Below, one piece after another: positions 1-8,342 of a stretch of 64,000 nucleotides of DNA. The first letter of the stretch is position 1. Each line of letters starts with the position of its first letter. Source of the DNA: JAJCYL01 sp965206015 (GTDB lineage: Bacteria; Bacteroidota; Bacteroidia; Cytophagales; Cyclobacteriaceae); assembly GCA_965206015.1 (NCBI GenBank), contig CBDBIW010000015.1, positions 496,001 to 560,000 on the forward strand, in the 5' to 3' direction. The notes below the pieces were generated by a model that did no database searches, was not told the DNA's origin, and saw only the letters and a list, made by a program, of their open reading frames with translations. A program made the position numbers and the translations under genes.

Positions 1-195
1 ATCCGTTTGGTTATGAAGTATTCCCAAGGCATTCCACTTACTTTTAGACTCAATGTCGATGACAGCATATCCTTTGCTGAAAAGTGGTTTATCATCCTTT
101 ACAAACGCAATGGAAAGGCCTGACACTTACCAGTCTTTCATGCCTTGATTTGCATAAGTATCGGGAGTTTTGATGTCGTCAAACATGTTGGGCAT
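1..195 (-). pseudogene. Broken serine hydrolase (beta-lactamase family), N-terminal part
   Basis: Reading the minus strand from about 195 downwards gives MPNMFDDIKTPDTYANQGMK followed by DW, an in-frame TAA at 127-129, and then, in the same frame, VSGLSIAFVKDDKPLFSKGY and further residues to the window edge. The second part matches the opening of class C beta-lactamase-like serine hydrolases, which usually read as DW-Q-(V/I)-PGLSIA-x-VKD. The simplest reading is a CAA-to-TAA nonsense change. The catalytic SxxK lies beyond the window, so the state of the rest is unknown. The true start could also lie upstream of 195. A readthrough or sequencing error would restore a normal gene. Confidence 0.5.
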
Positions 196-347
196 ATACC
201 TGAAAGGGTAGGAGAAATAGCAGTAATAATTTTTTCATTATAAAAAAGGGTGCCGTTATTATGATGGAGTTCTTCATGAACGAGTGAATAACCTCGCTTA
301 AGTGACGGGATTATCCATTACGTTCAAAGTGACAGCTAATTAATAAG

Positions 348-3300
348 TTACAAACTCTTTTTACCGACAGTGACTGGAGGCACATCTTTAGCCTTTTGGT
401 TGATTTTCTGAATATCATTGGCAATAATCTGCTCTAAGGTGCTTTGTGCTTCATTCACTTCACTTCTTAATTGGTCAAGACGTGACAATTGCGGTTGAGT
501 TGGTTTGCCCGTCGCACCATTTATTGCTCTGGAAAGAGATCGAATTTCTTCTCTCAATCGTGGACGCTGTCGATATCCCATGGAAGGAGGAGGTCTTTTT
601 AATACATCATCCTGCAACTCACCCAGTTTTTGCTGAGCTTCTTTGATATCCTTCATTACACTTTGGTCAAAGTCCTGATTTTCACTTTGCTTTAATTTTC
701 TATTGAGTTCACCCAATTGTTGATCATAAGTTTTAGTGTCATTAACCATGGAATTTGATTGAGAAAGCAATTCTCTCAAAGCAAGCATCGTACTTGTTCT
801 GAGTTGATAATCCCCGTTAGACATTTTAACCCTTGGATCCCCACGAACTTCAATAGTAGTTTCCAATTCCTCGCCATTAACCTTCAATCTTGCTGTATAA
901 GTTCCGGGTGCTACATAAGGGTACATTGGTCCCGAGAAGAATTCTCCACCGGTAGCATCTTTCATTGGCTTGGCCGCCTCATGGCCTAAGTTCCAAACCA
1001 TGCGATTGATTCCAGCTTTAGCTGTGGAATCGGCCAGAGTTCGGATGACTTTACCTGAGGAATTCAAGATATCCACACTTGCTGTAATTTTGTCCCCAGT
1101 GGATAGATAATAATTGATATTGGCTCCAAAATCAGGATTTTTGGCCTTGTAATGACGATCGCCCAAATTCTCCAACCTGTCGTACATGTGCCACAACGTG
1201 GCTCTTCTTGCAGGGAATAAATGAACTGATTTCCCATTAGTATTACTTATTTCCTGAATTGGCCTGATATCATCCAATATCCAGGCACCTCGGCCATGGG
1301 TTGCAACTATCAAATCACGATCCCTGGCCTGTATGCGTATATCGCGAACTGAAACATTGGGTAAATTATTGTTAATCTTAGACCAACTCTGACCTTGATC
1401 CCAGCTCGCAAAAATGCCATGTTCCATACCTGCATATAAAAGATTTGGATTGATTGGGTCTTGCCTTACTACTTTTACATAATCATCCTGGGGAAGACCA
1501 TTTGTGATTTTTGACCATGTTCTGCCGTAGTCAGTAGTCATAAATATATATGGCCTGAAATCGTCCATCCTGTGCTGGTCGACAGTTACGAAGACGGTCC
1601 CGGCATCGTGTTCGGATGCATGAATTTTAGAAACCCATGCAAAGGCTGGTAAGCCCTTAATACGGTCATTTAGTTTGGTCCAATTTTTTCCTCCGTCTCT
1701 AGTAAGTTGGACATTGCCATCATCTGTACCTGCCCAGATCACTCCTGCCTCTACAGGGGATTCATCAATGTAGAGAATTGAACAATGAAACTCTGCTGCT
1801 GTATTATCCTGATAAATAGTACCACCTGACGTTCTTTGTTTTGACTTGTCATTGGTGGTTAAATCTCCACTGATTTGTTTCCAACTGTCCCCACGGTTAG
1901 TCGATTTAAAGATCACATTACCTCCAAAGTAGACTGTGTTGGGGTCATGGGGTGAGATGCTGATGGGTGAGTCCCAATTGAATCTGTATTTGTGATTCTC
2001 GATCGCATCTCCAGCTGATCCTGTAATCTTTGGGTAGGGGTGAATGTTTCTAACATTTCCATAACGAGAATCAACATGGAAGATTACACCGCCTTGAAGG
2101 TTAGTATAAACCTCGTGTTCGCTACCGGGAATAGGTACTGCATAGTAGCCGTCACCGCCTGATAGACCTTTCCAATGTCTTTTAAGAATACCGGCACTAT
2201 AGAGAGAATTACTGGGACCAACCCAGGTGCCGTTGTCCTGAAGGCCACCATAGACATTGTAAGGGTCTTGGTTGTCAATGTGCATTTGATAGAATTGCGA
2301 TAATTCAACATTGTTGATGATTTCCCAGGTGTCTCCACCATCATGGGAAACCTGGTAACCACCGTCACTACCATTTAAAATGTAGTTTGAGTTTGCGGGA
2401 TCGATCCAAAGGGCCTGATGATCTCCATGAACTGTTCTTGCAATCCTTTCCCAGTTTCTTCCCCCATCTTTTGACCGACTTAACCGACCGGATATTGAAA
2501 AGAGAATGTCGGGATTATTGGGATCAACCCGGACATCGCTATAATAGAATGGTCTAAAATTGACATTAGGATCATCACTGACCATTTTCCAATTGTTACC
2601 ACGGTCTTCAGATCTGAATGCGGTACCTCCTCCTTCAAACTCAGTCATCAGGTAAATGATGTTGGGCTGGCTCTGAGCGATATGTATGCCTGGCCTTGCC
2701 ATGTCTGTCTGTGGTAGACCGGTCATGATTTTGTCCCAGGTTTTACCACCATCCATGGTGCGATAAATGGCTGTATTTTTTCCGCCATCGTCAAAACGCC
2801 AGGGCTTTCTCCGGAACGTCCACATGCCCGCATACATAATACGGGGATTATTAGACTCCATGGCTATGTCAGAACAGCCAGTATCTTCATTGATATAAAG
2901 GATTTTTTTCCAGGATTTTCCGCCATCAGTAGTTTTAAAGACACCCCGATCCGGATTCGCTCCCCATTCTTTCCCGAGAGCGCAAACGCAGGCCACATCC
3001 GGATTGGCTGGGTCCACTACGATTCTTTTAATCCTTTCGGTTTCTTTTAACCCCAGGTGCTTCCAATTCTGACCTGCGTCAACTGAGCGGTAAACACCGT
3101 AGCCATATCCGACACTATTTCTTGGGTCACCCTCTCCGGTACCAACCCATAGAACATTTCCATCTGACGGAGCTATGGTCAATGCTCCAATTGAATAGGC
3201 CCGTTGGTCTTCGAAAATAGGGGTAAAGTTTACTCCGCCATTGGTAGTCTTATGAATACCACCGTCAGCCCCTGATACATAAAAAGTACTGGGATCTCCA

Positions 3301-3461
3301 GGTATGCCGTCAATGTCGGTCACTCGACCGCCCATATTGGCGGGACCAATGGCCCTCCATTTGTAAGATTTGATCGCTTCTGCATTTTTGGAGTTTTGTG
3401 CCTGATTTTCAGTGGTACCCAAAAACAGCAAGCATAGCGTTAATGATAGAATGAATTTCAT
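348..3461 (-). CDS. Secreted Asp-box (BNR/VPS10-like) repeat protein
   Basis: 1037 residues starting with a clear signal peptide (MKFILSLTLCLLFLGTTENQ, then AQN). The body carries about eleven Asp-box motifs of the type S/T-x-D-x-G-x-x-W, for example TTDGGKSWKK, TMDGGKTWDK, SKDGGRNWER, SHDGGDTWEI and TRDGGKNWTK, which mark consecutive beta-propeller blades as in sortilin/VPS10-like and glycosyl-hydrolase-like proteins. Residues about 740-880 look like a beta-sandwich domain, and the last 150 residues are charged and helical. Asp-boxes are structural and do not by themselves prove glycosidase activity, so the substrate is unknown. No T9SS C-terminal sorting domain is visible. It is transcribed alone, with the broken hydrolase downstream. 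Confidence 0.85.
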   Translation of the reverse strand: MKFILSLTLCLLFLGTTENQAQNSKNAEAIKSYKWRAIGPANMGGRVTDIDGIPGDPSTFYVSGADGGIHKTTNGGVNFTPIFEDQRAYSIGALTIAPSDGNVLWVGTGEGDPRNSVGYGYGVYRSVDAGQNWKHLGLKETERIKRIVVDPANPDVACVCALGKEWGANPDRGVFKTTDGGKSWKKILYINEDTGCSDIAMESNNPRIMYAGMWTFRRKPWRFDDGGKNTAIYRTMDGGKTWDKIMTGLPQTDMARPGIHIAQSQPNIIYLMTEFEGGGTAFRSEDRGNNWKMVSDDPNVNFRPFYYSDVRVDPNNPDILFSISGRLSRSKDGGRNWERIARTVHGDHQALWIDPANSNYILNGSDGGYQVSHDGGDTWEIINNVELSQFYQMHIDNQDPYNVYGGLQDNGTWVGPSNSLYSAGILKRHWKGLSGGDGYYAVPIPGSEHEVYTNLQGGVIFHVDSRYGNVRNIHPYPKITGSAGDAIENHKYRFNWDSPISISPHDPNTVYFGGNVIFKSTNRGDSWKQISGDLTTNDKSKQRTSGGTIYQDNTAAEFHCSILYIDESPVEAGVIWAGTDDGNVQLTRDGGKNWTKLNDRIKGLPAFAWVSKIHASEHDAGTVFVTVDQHRMDDFRPYIFMTTDYGRTWSKITNGLPQDDYVKVVRQDPINPNLLYAGMEHGIFASWDQGQSWSKINNNLPNVSVRDIRIQARDRDLIVATHGRGAWILDDIRPIQEISNTNGKSVHLFPARRATLWHMYDRLENLGDRHYKAKNPDFGANINYYLSTGDKITASVDILNSSGKVIRTLADSTAKAGINRMVWNLGHEAAKPMKDATGGEFFSGPMYPYVAPGTYTARLKVNGEELETTIEVRGDPRVKMSNGDYQLRTSTMLALRELLSQSNSMVNDTKTYDQQLGELNRKLKQSENQDFDQSVMKDIKEAQQKLGELQDDVLKRPPPSMGYRQRPRLREEIRSLSRAINGATGKPTQPQLSRLDQLRSEVNEAQSTLEQIIANDIQKINQKAKDVPPVTVGKKSL

Positions 3462-3605
3462 AGTAGTTCGGTTTAGACGCTACTATTTATTCACTAATCG
3501 CTGAAATTCAAAGCAGGATGCTTTAAGCTGAGAAGGAATTATTTAAAAGGTATTAACCTACCAATCTGAAAAACAGACTCTTTCCAAATGGGAATATCAG
3601 TGTGT

Positions 3606-3770
3606 TCAATTAGAAGAGATGAAGTGGTACTGCTCTTCTTTTTTAAAAGTTCCCTGATTAGGATAGAGTTCCATCAACGTTTTTTCATCCCAATTCGGGT
3701 CAGAACCGTGAGCAGTTGCAGTGTCCTTATAAACAATCGTAAAACGGAAGTCCCACCTAGCATTTTCGTT
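3606..3770 (-). pseudogene. C-terminal fragment of an unidentified protein
   Basis: The minus strand is open for about 55 codons ending in TGA at 3606-3608. It reads with protein-like composition (for example WDFRFTIVYKDTATAHGSDP and later YHFISSN). No start codon is present in this frame, and the frame closes at TAG 3786-3788 inside the repeat element at 3771-3810. I do not recognise the family. It could be the surviving tail of a small gene that once followed the repeat, or a chance open frame; the composition favours the former. Confidence 0.35.
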
Positions 3771-3810
3771 GGCATAACGTCTTGGCTATGGTAGTTGCGT
3801 GGGCTAGCAC
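3771..3810 (-). repeat. Copy B of a ~40-bp intergenic element
   Basis: On the minus strand this reads GCTAGCCCACGCAACTACC, then ATAGCCAAGACGTTATGCC. A related stretch lies at 4481-4519. The shared parts are AGCCCAC near one end and CAAG(G/A)ACGTT near the other, with CCATA between. Both copies lie just downstream of a small minus-strand gene and upstream of the next. The similarity was aligned by eye and is partial, not perfect. Confidence 0.4.
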
Positions 3811-3898
3811 TTAACTTTGCCAGTACGCACCAAGTTGAAGATTCCACAGGAATTTTGAAAAGTAGCGAGAACCATAATTACTCAATAGCCATTATTAA

Positions 3899-4351
3899 CT
3901 ACCTTTTCTTTTCAATTTCTTCATTCACAGCGTTTCTAAAATCATAAGGAGCATCAATGTTAGAAAATGGACTGCCTGTCCCTCCAGTTCCTTTAATCAC
4001 TATTGTTCCGCTATTAAATATTTTTCCAATCATCCCTTGTTCAACAAAAATACCTTCAATTTTATGGAGCATTATTTCTAAAGAGTTAGTTTTTATAAAC
4101 CCTGTCTTTATAAAAATTCTTTTATCAGTAACTGCAAATTCAGAAAATTTTGAGCTAATAAGTGTTAATATCAGCCAAGCAATTCCTCCAAGAATTATTA
4201 GTATTCCAATTGGTTCTCCAAGATAAACGTTCATTTGAAAATAGATTCCAACTAAAAGAACTAGAATAGGTTTCAGAAAGGCTGTCCAACTGATTTTTGT
4301 TGTATAAATTATTTTTTCGTTTTGTATTAAAAGCTTTTCAATATATCCCAT
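3899..4351 (-). CDS. Small membrane protein with bacterial PH domain (YdbT/bPH2-like)
   Basis: From the second ATG (MGYIEKLLIQNEKIIYTTKI) it is 150 residues; this start fits the family better than the ATG eight codons upstream (4375). Residues about 22-65 hold two hydrophobic membrane segments (FLKPILVLLVGIYF and GILIILGGIAWLILTLI). They are followed by a bPH2-type domain with VTDKRIFIKTGFI and the typical KIEGIFVEQGMIGKIFNSGT, where the family usually reads I-x-x-x-x-QS-x-x-G-x-x-x-GTG. The function of such single-domain proteins is not known. It stands alone between two intergenic elements of the same family, like a gene cassette. Confidence 0.75.
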   Translation of the reverse strand: MGYIEKLLIQNEKIIYTTKISWTAFLKPILVLLVGIYFQMNVYLGEPIGILIILGGIAWLILTLISSKFSEFAVTDKRIFIKTGFIKTNSLEIMLHKIEGIFVEQGMIGKIFNSGTIVIKGTGGTGSPFSNIDAPYDFRNAVNEEIEKKR

Positions 4352-4480
4352 TTTTAGCTGAATTGTAGTTAACAACCTGCTAAACGCAGGTTACGTTCTG
4401 TCTTTAAAATATGTAAGGTTATGAATAAATTTTGAAGTTGCAAAGCAACCGAGCAACCTGGGTCATTTTTAGCTGAATGT

Positions 4481-4519
4481 GCTTCAACGTCCTTGATATG
4501 GAGAGTGGTGGGCTTTGCA
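4481..4519 (-). repeat. Copy A of the ~40-bp intergenic element
   Basis: On the minus strand it reads TGCAAAGCCCACCACTCTCC, then ATATCAAGGACGTTGAAGC. It sits between the stop of the truncated gene at 4535 and the start of the PH-domain gene at 4351, matching the placement of copy B. A nearby short inverted repeat (AACCTGC...GCAGGTT, about 4373-4396) lies just upstream of the PH gene. Confidence 0.4.
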
Positions 4520-4534
4520 GAAATGCTTTAAATA

Positions 4535-4924
4535 TTACCCATCGATCGGTTCTGCATTATCGTAGTCCTCATTTGTAATTTCATAAGTGTAAGTGGTGAG
4601 ATCCGTTCCTTGTCCTATTACATCGTAACCCCATTGAGCTTCTCGTTGTAGAATGTTTTTTGTACAGCACGACCCAACTTCTTCTCTTATAAAACGAAGA
4701 ATTTTTTCATCATTAAAAACAATATGAACAGAGTCTTCGAATGCTTCAACTGATGCGAAATTACTATTGTCATAATTGCATCCTTTTTCATCACCTCGAA
4801 CCTCGCAATTAGCTGAAAAAGTTAATGAATCACCTTGCGGAATATTGAATTCATTAATACTTCCACCAGTAAAAAATCGAAGTATAACTGTTTGACTAGA
4901 GCTATTCTTTATTACTCTCCTTCC
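4535..4924 (-). pseudogene. 5'-truncated gene for an unidentified small protein
   Basis: The minus strand is open for about 130 codons to the TAA at 4535-4537 and has no start codon. The translation is plainly protein-like: SSSQTVILRFFTGGSINEFN, then IPQGDSLTFSANCEVRG, later HIVFNDEKILRF and ending DYDNAEPIDG. It resembles the mature part of small Bacteroidota lipoproteins, but the N-terminus and signal peptide are missing. The open frame runs into the antisense of a methyltransferase fragment at about 4921. The breakpoint therefore lies there: this gene lost its beginning at the same point where the methyltransferase gene lost its first part. Confidence 0.6.
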
Positions 4925-5190
4925 ACTATATAGACCCGCCCTATTACAACTCCAACTGCGGGCACTACGATGGCTATACCAGGGAGGACTTTGAAATGCT
5001 TTTGGAAACGCTTTCAGAGGTTAAGGGAAGGTTTTTGTTGTCCAGTTACCCAGGTGACGTACTGACAAAGTATGCCAGGCAATTCGGTTGGAATACCCAA
5101 AAGTTAGAGAAGGTAGTCAGCGTAAACCAGGGCTCCGGTAAGCCTGGAAAAAAGAAAATAGAGGTACTGACCACTAATTATCAGATGTAA
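4921..5190 (+). pseudogene. C-terminal fragment of a D12-class adenine-specific DNA methyltransferase
   Basis: The plus strand from about 4921 reads FHYIDPPYYNSNCGHYDGY, then a helix (DFEMLLETLSEVKGRFLLSS) and YPGDVLTKYARQFGW, ending at TAA 5188-5190. The DPPY motif is catalytic motif IV of N6-adenine methyltransferases, and the following residues match the C-terminal quarter of Dam-like D12 enzymes found in Bacteroidota phages and mobile elements. The SAM-binding and N-terminal parts are absent. An ATG occurs at 4996, but the homologous frame extends upstream of it, so this is a remnant and not a 64-residue gene. Confidence 0.75.
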
Positions 5191-5303
5191 CCCCAAAGAA
5201 GGGCAGTTGAGGCTGTCCGGGTAAAAACGGGTGAAAACAGAATTTGTACTATTGCTGATTTGTCCTGTTCCCAACTATCTTCTGATTGTCCTATTCCCCA
5301 AAC

Positions 5304-5361
5304 AAAATTCTCATTCAGAACGTCACATTCTGAATGAGAATTTTTGACATTCCGAATGAGA
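5304..5361. promoter_or_regulatory. 17-bp inverted repeat plus a third half-site
   Basis: AAAATTCTCATTCAGAA (5304-5320) pairs perfectly with TTCTGAATGAGAATTTT (5328-5344) across a 7-nt loop. A further direct copy of the half-site, TTCCGAATGAGA, follows at 5350-5361. The T-run after the right arm would also fit an intrinsic terminator. However, the third half-site on the same DNA face favours a protein-binding array, as seen upstream of genes driven by enhancer-binding proteins. Confidence 0.5.
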
Positions 5362-5366
5362 CGATT

Positions 5367-5406
5367 TGGTACAATTCGTTTTTAGAAAATGGTACAATTC
5401 GTTTTT
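5367..5406 (+). promoter_or_regulatory. Direct repeat TGGTACAATTCGTTTTT, two copies
   Basis: The 17-bp sequence occurs exactly at 5367-5383 and 5390-5406, a 23-bp period close to two helical turns, directly after the half-site array. TGGTAC recalls the -24 part of a sigma-54 promoter (TGGCAC), but a proper -12 GC at the right spacing is not present. No gene begins downstream on the plus strand, so if this was a promoter region its gene has gone. Confidence 0.4.
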
Positions 5407-5761
5407 GCGATTATAAATCCATTTCATAACGCTCTGAAATCTCCAAACAAATCTCTCGAAGATTGGCTCCTATTTTCTGATGTTATTACTTGCCTGCGAT
5501 ATTTTAAAGACAATACTATATGATATAAAAGAAGCGTCTTATTATCGCTTTTTCTAATATGATCCGACATAATTCCCAAAATACACTTTTTCAAAGTGTT
5601 TGGAATCCGGCCAACGCTTTACCCTGACCCCGAGGCAAAGCCGTCGGGGAATTCTTGTCGAACGTAAAAAGCCCTCCTTACGAGGTGGCTCTTACTCAAT
5701 CAACCTGGTTGATTCACTACCTTAGTTTGTCATTATTGCCTTTGCCTCCAAATCAGGATAG

Positions 5762-7342
5762 TTAATTTTTAATCATCCGTTGAAAGTAGCTTCGCCCGTC
5801 TGACTTCACCCTAATAATATAGGTGCCCACTTTCAAATCACTTACGTCATATCGGGATTCTCTATTTTTGAATTGCTTTAGCAACCCTCCCTCCAAACTA
5901 TAAACTATTACTTTATGGATTTTCAATTCAGGGTCTGAGAAACCGAAACTACTGCTAACCGGATTGGGGTAAAGTCTGAGATTGTCACTTTCAACATTGT
6001 CAGAAATGCCTGTTATGGTTTCATCTACCACATCCGTCACTGTTATAGTTACCGTCTGATCTGTAGTATTTACTCCATCGTTAGCAGTCACTTGCACGAT
6101 ATATGCATTATCTGCATTGGCATCGGTTGGATTCTCGAAATCAGGACTGGAGATAAAAGTTAATGCACCGTTATTGACATCTATGTCAAATTCAGCCTGA
6201 TCTGCTCCGCCGCTAAGCGAATATGTTATTCCCGCATCCACCGCACCACCATCGCCATCATTGGCATCTATATCTAGTACCGTTCCGGTACCATTTTCCG
6301 CATAACTGGCTGAGTTAGAAGAAACAAATATTGGATTTTCGTCTGCTGCTCCAGGTGCCATTGTGATCTCCAGGTCGTCTACCTTAAAAACCGTACTCAC
6401 TCCGTTATTTGTGGTAAATATGTGCACCAACAGAGAATCGACAGAGTTCGCATCATAGGGGAAGTCAATTTGGAACATCGTATAGGTGGACGCATCTGAG
6501 TCTATGTAAAGAGTATCACTATTCATCTCCCCTCCTCCTGTTGAAACCGCGATCATCGCTGAATCAGTAGGTGCGCCTGTAAACTTGTAGTAACCCTGTA
6601 GCGTCGCCGGGGCTTGGCTCGCACTGCATGGAAGTGCTGTGAGAACATCGCCGAAATTTGTTCCATCCCCAACTAATTCCAGTGCTCCCGAGCCTGTTCG
6701 AGCATCTGCTGTTATAGAGACATTAACATCCAATCCGAAGAGTGCAGCCACAATTCCAAAAGCCGAACTCCATCCAGCGGGCGTTTCGTATTCCGTTACA
6801 CCACTAGCCGTGGATGCAAAAAAATCAAGTTGCGGTAGTGCTACCGTATTAGAAAACTCAAACCCTCCGTTAGGTATGATACATGATGCCGGCTTGTCTA
6901 TGGCATTTCCGGCCACTGTGAAGGTAAATGATCCCTCATCCGGATCGTCGCTTTCCACAGTTACAATTGTACTTTTCATCCCTGAGGCCACTGGAATAAA
7001 GCTTATAGTAAAAACATCTATTTCCCCGGCAGCCAGTACCGTTGTTCCATCAGAATCTTGAGAGGCAAGGCCTTCAGAGGAAAAAACTGCAGGATCTGCG
7101 CCGCCAAAAGTTACGGATGCCAACGTGAGATCAGCATCACCTACATTTTCAACAATAAAAGAATAGATAACGGGATAATCTATCATCACGTCTCCAAAAT
7201 CAAAGGATGATACCCCTGAGGTCAATGCCGTAGTCGCTGTACTAACTTGTATGTCCTGCTGAGCCCGTGCCGTATTGGTTAAAAAAATAGCTCCGATAAG
7301 CAAGGTGACCAGCATTAGGGATTTCGTCCTTATTGCAGGCAT
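5762..7342 (-). CDS. Secreted T9SS cargo protein with Ig-like/HYDIN and cadherin-like domains
   Basis: From the second ATG (MPAIRTKSLMLVTLLIGAIF...ARAQQD) it is 526 residues with a normal signal peptide. An ATG 33 codons upstream (7441) would add an unusual charged leader, so I prefer 7342. After the signal comes an abnormal-spindle/HYDIN-type domain (FDFGDVMIDYPVIYSFIVEN ... VESDDPDEGSFTFTVAG). Next is a carbohydrate-binding-like beta-sandwich (IPNGGFEFSNTV...), then a cadherin-like repeat (YAENGTGTVLDIDANDGDGG ... TVTITVTDV). It ends in a type A T9SS sorting domain (LRLYPNPVSSSFGF ... YIIRVKSDGRSYFQRMIKN). It should be secreted or surface-attached through the type IX system. The ligand is unknown. 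Confidence 0.85.
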   Translation of the reverse strand: MPAIRTKSLMLVTLLIGAIFLTNTARAQQDIQVSTATTALTSGVSSFDFGDVMIDYPVIYSFIVENVGDADLTLASVTFGGADPAVFSSEGLASQDSDGTTVLAAGEIDVFTISFIPVASGMKSTIVTVESDDPDEGSFTFTVAGNAIDKPASCIIPNGGFEFSNTVALPQLDFFASTASGVTEYETPAGWSSAFGIVAALFGLDVNVSITADARTGSGALELVGDGTNFGDVLTALPCSASQAPATLQGYYKFTGAPTDSAMIAVSTGGGEMNSDTLYIDSDASTYTMFQIDFPYDANSVDSLLVHIFTTNNGVSTVFKVDDLEITMAPGAADENPIFVSSNSASYAENGTGTVLDIDANDGDGGAVDAGITYSLSGGADQAEFDIDVNNGALTFISSPDFENPTDANADNAYIVQVTANDGVNTTDQTVTITVTDVVDETITGISDNVESDNLRLYPNPVSSSFGFSDPELKIHKVIVYSLEGGLLKQFKNRESRYDVSDLKVGTYIIRVKSDGRSYFQRMIKN

Positions 7343-7441
7343 TTTCTTAAAAAATAAGAGAGTTGTCGGTGCATCAAACAGCTTGCTATCGCTTCTCCTA
7401 AAATTCTTTTTCAAAGAAAAAGAGGATAATAATGTTTTCAT

Positions 7442-7890
7442 GGGTGAGAATATTTAGTAGTTGAAAAGGCCTGAAAGTCCAAGCTGAAAAAATTGTAGGT
7501 TAAAGGTAGATGGTATTGTTGGAAATTGCAATACCCAACGAGACTGTAAACTAAACTCTGTCTAAGGAATTTTTTTAACAATGAACTTAGATAGAAAAAT
7601 GACACAAGAAGAATTAGATCAATTTACAGGTCAAGGCTCATCCTCTCCTTAAACCCTTGCTGCTTGTCTTCGGTTTACTTTGATTTTATCGCCCCCTTTT
7701 TAGTTTGACAAGCAACAAAAACACCAGCACCGACTATATATTCCAATAGCCAGTTTTGCAAATAGTTCAGACCGTTTTCTCATCAGTTCAGGACCGTTGC
7801 AAAAAGTTGCAGAAAGAGCGTAAATTCTGAATTTCACAAGTTCCGGGATCCGGTTTTTGTGTTTACGCCTCCAGATGGGTCAAAACGAGC
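7442..7890. other. Intergenic DNA with gene and IS debris
   Basis: No intact gene. A short open frame at 7581-7652 (MNLDRKMTQEELDQFTGQGS...) resembles the first residues of DUF6876-type proteins but stops after 23 codons, so it may be a fragment. Around 7789-7806 the sequence GGACCGTTGCAAAAAGTTG resembles the left end of the IS5-type element at the right of the window (AGACTGTTGCAAAAGTC, 62932-62948). Confidence 0.35.
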
Positions 7891-8095
7891 TTATTTCTTG
7901 TAATTAACTCTATCCTCTACTTCATCATCACTTAACCCGTACCAGGTCTGAAGCAAGCAAACTTTCAACAGTAATAACCCATTACAGGCTGGTTTGCCTG
8001 TTGCACTCTTGCCTTTGGTGTCGTATTGGCTAATCACCCATCTATTGTAGCCCCATCCAAAAGGGAATGTATTGGAGTGAAAAAGGTCTTTTTTA
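7891..8095 (-). pseudogene. Remnant of an IS5-family transposase, N-terminal part
   Basis: In two minus-strand frames one reads FFTPIHSLLDGATIDG and then WVISQYDTKGKSATGKPACN, continuing to LLQTWYGLSDDEVEDRVN before a stop at 7891-7893. It matches, residue by residue, the N-terminal part of the element at 63045-64000 (FFTQINTALDRGSIES ... YYKKGKSATGKPGYDGLLLF ... LLQTGYGLSDYEVEDRVND). A frameshift lies near 8035, and everything after the DRVN motif is missing, including all catalytic residues. It is a dead, partly deleted copy. Confidence 0.7.
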
Positions 8096-8205
8096 GCTTG
8101 CTGCTTTGAAGATCACAGATACTATCGGCCAGGGTCAGGGCAATGCGCTTATTCATGACTCCAGGATAAAAAGCATCTCTTGAATATCCACCTCGCTGGC
8201 AGGCT

Positions 8206-8240
8206 AAAAAAACACCAATACCATGCAACGGTATTGGTGT
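8206..8240 (-). terminator. Intrinsic terminator
   Basis: ACACCAATACC (8212-8222) and GGTATTGGTGT (8230-8240) form a perfect 11-bp stem with a 7-nt loop. On the minus strand the stem is followed at once by a run of T (A-run at 8206-8211). It is placed about 100 bp after the stop of the minus-strand gene at 8343. Confidence 0.8.
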
Positions 8241-8342
8241 GTGACCGATGAATTCTTTGATGATATTTTTAATTGTGAGCGTCTGCAGGGAGTAACTTAA
8301 GGGCATCAAAAGATAGAAAGCAAAATTAATGAGTATGCCTGA

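Larger units (their letters stand above)
5191..5761. other. Gene-free stretch with repeat-rich regulatory-looking DNA
   Basis: No reading frame here looks like a protein on either strand. The stretch holds the inverted repeat and direct repeats listed separately (5304-5406). It also holds a small hairpin (ACACTTT TTC AAAGTGT, about 5582-5598), a GC-rich inverted repeat around CCCCGA...TCGGGG (about 5626-5649), and a short palindrome AATCAACC/TGGTTGATT (about 5699-5716). The last two lie just beyond the end of the minus-strand gene at 5762 and may help end its transcript. Confidence 0.5.

Noticed and set aside
3771..4519. Classical integron attC sites
   Set aside because: The two elements lack a proper GTTRRRY core at the expected place and no integrase is in the window. 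They are kept only as an unexplained repeat family.
5367..5406. A true sigma-54 promoter
   Set aside because: TGGTAC is near the -24 consensus, but the GC of the -12 element is missing at the required spacing in both copies.
6639..7061. 140-codon plus-strand frame inside the T9SS protein gene
   Set aside because: It is antisense to a well-supported gene with domains and signal peptide; the composition is biased and it has no recognisable features.
8034..8309. A 91-codon minus-strand open frame
   Set aside because: It spans the terminator hairpin at 8206-8240 and ends in the frameshifted IS5 remnant. Only its last part has homology, so it is not a gene.
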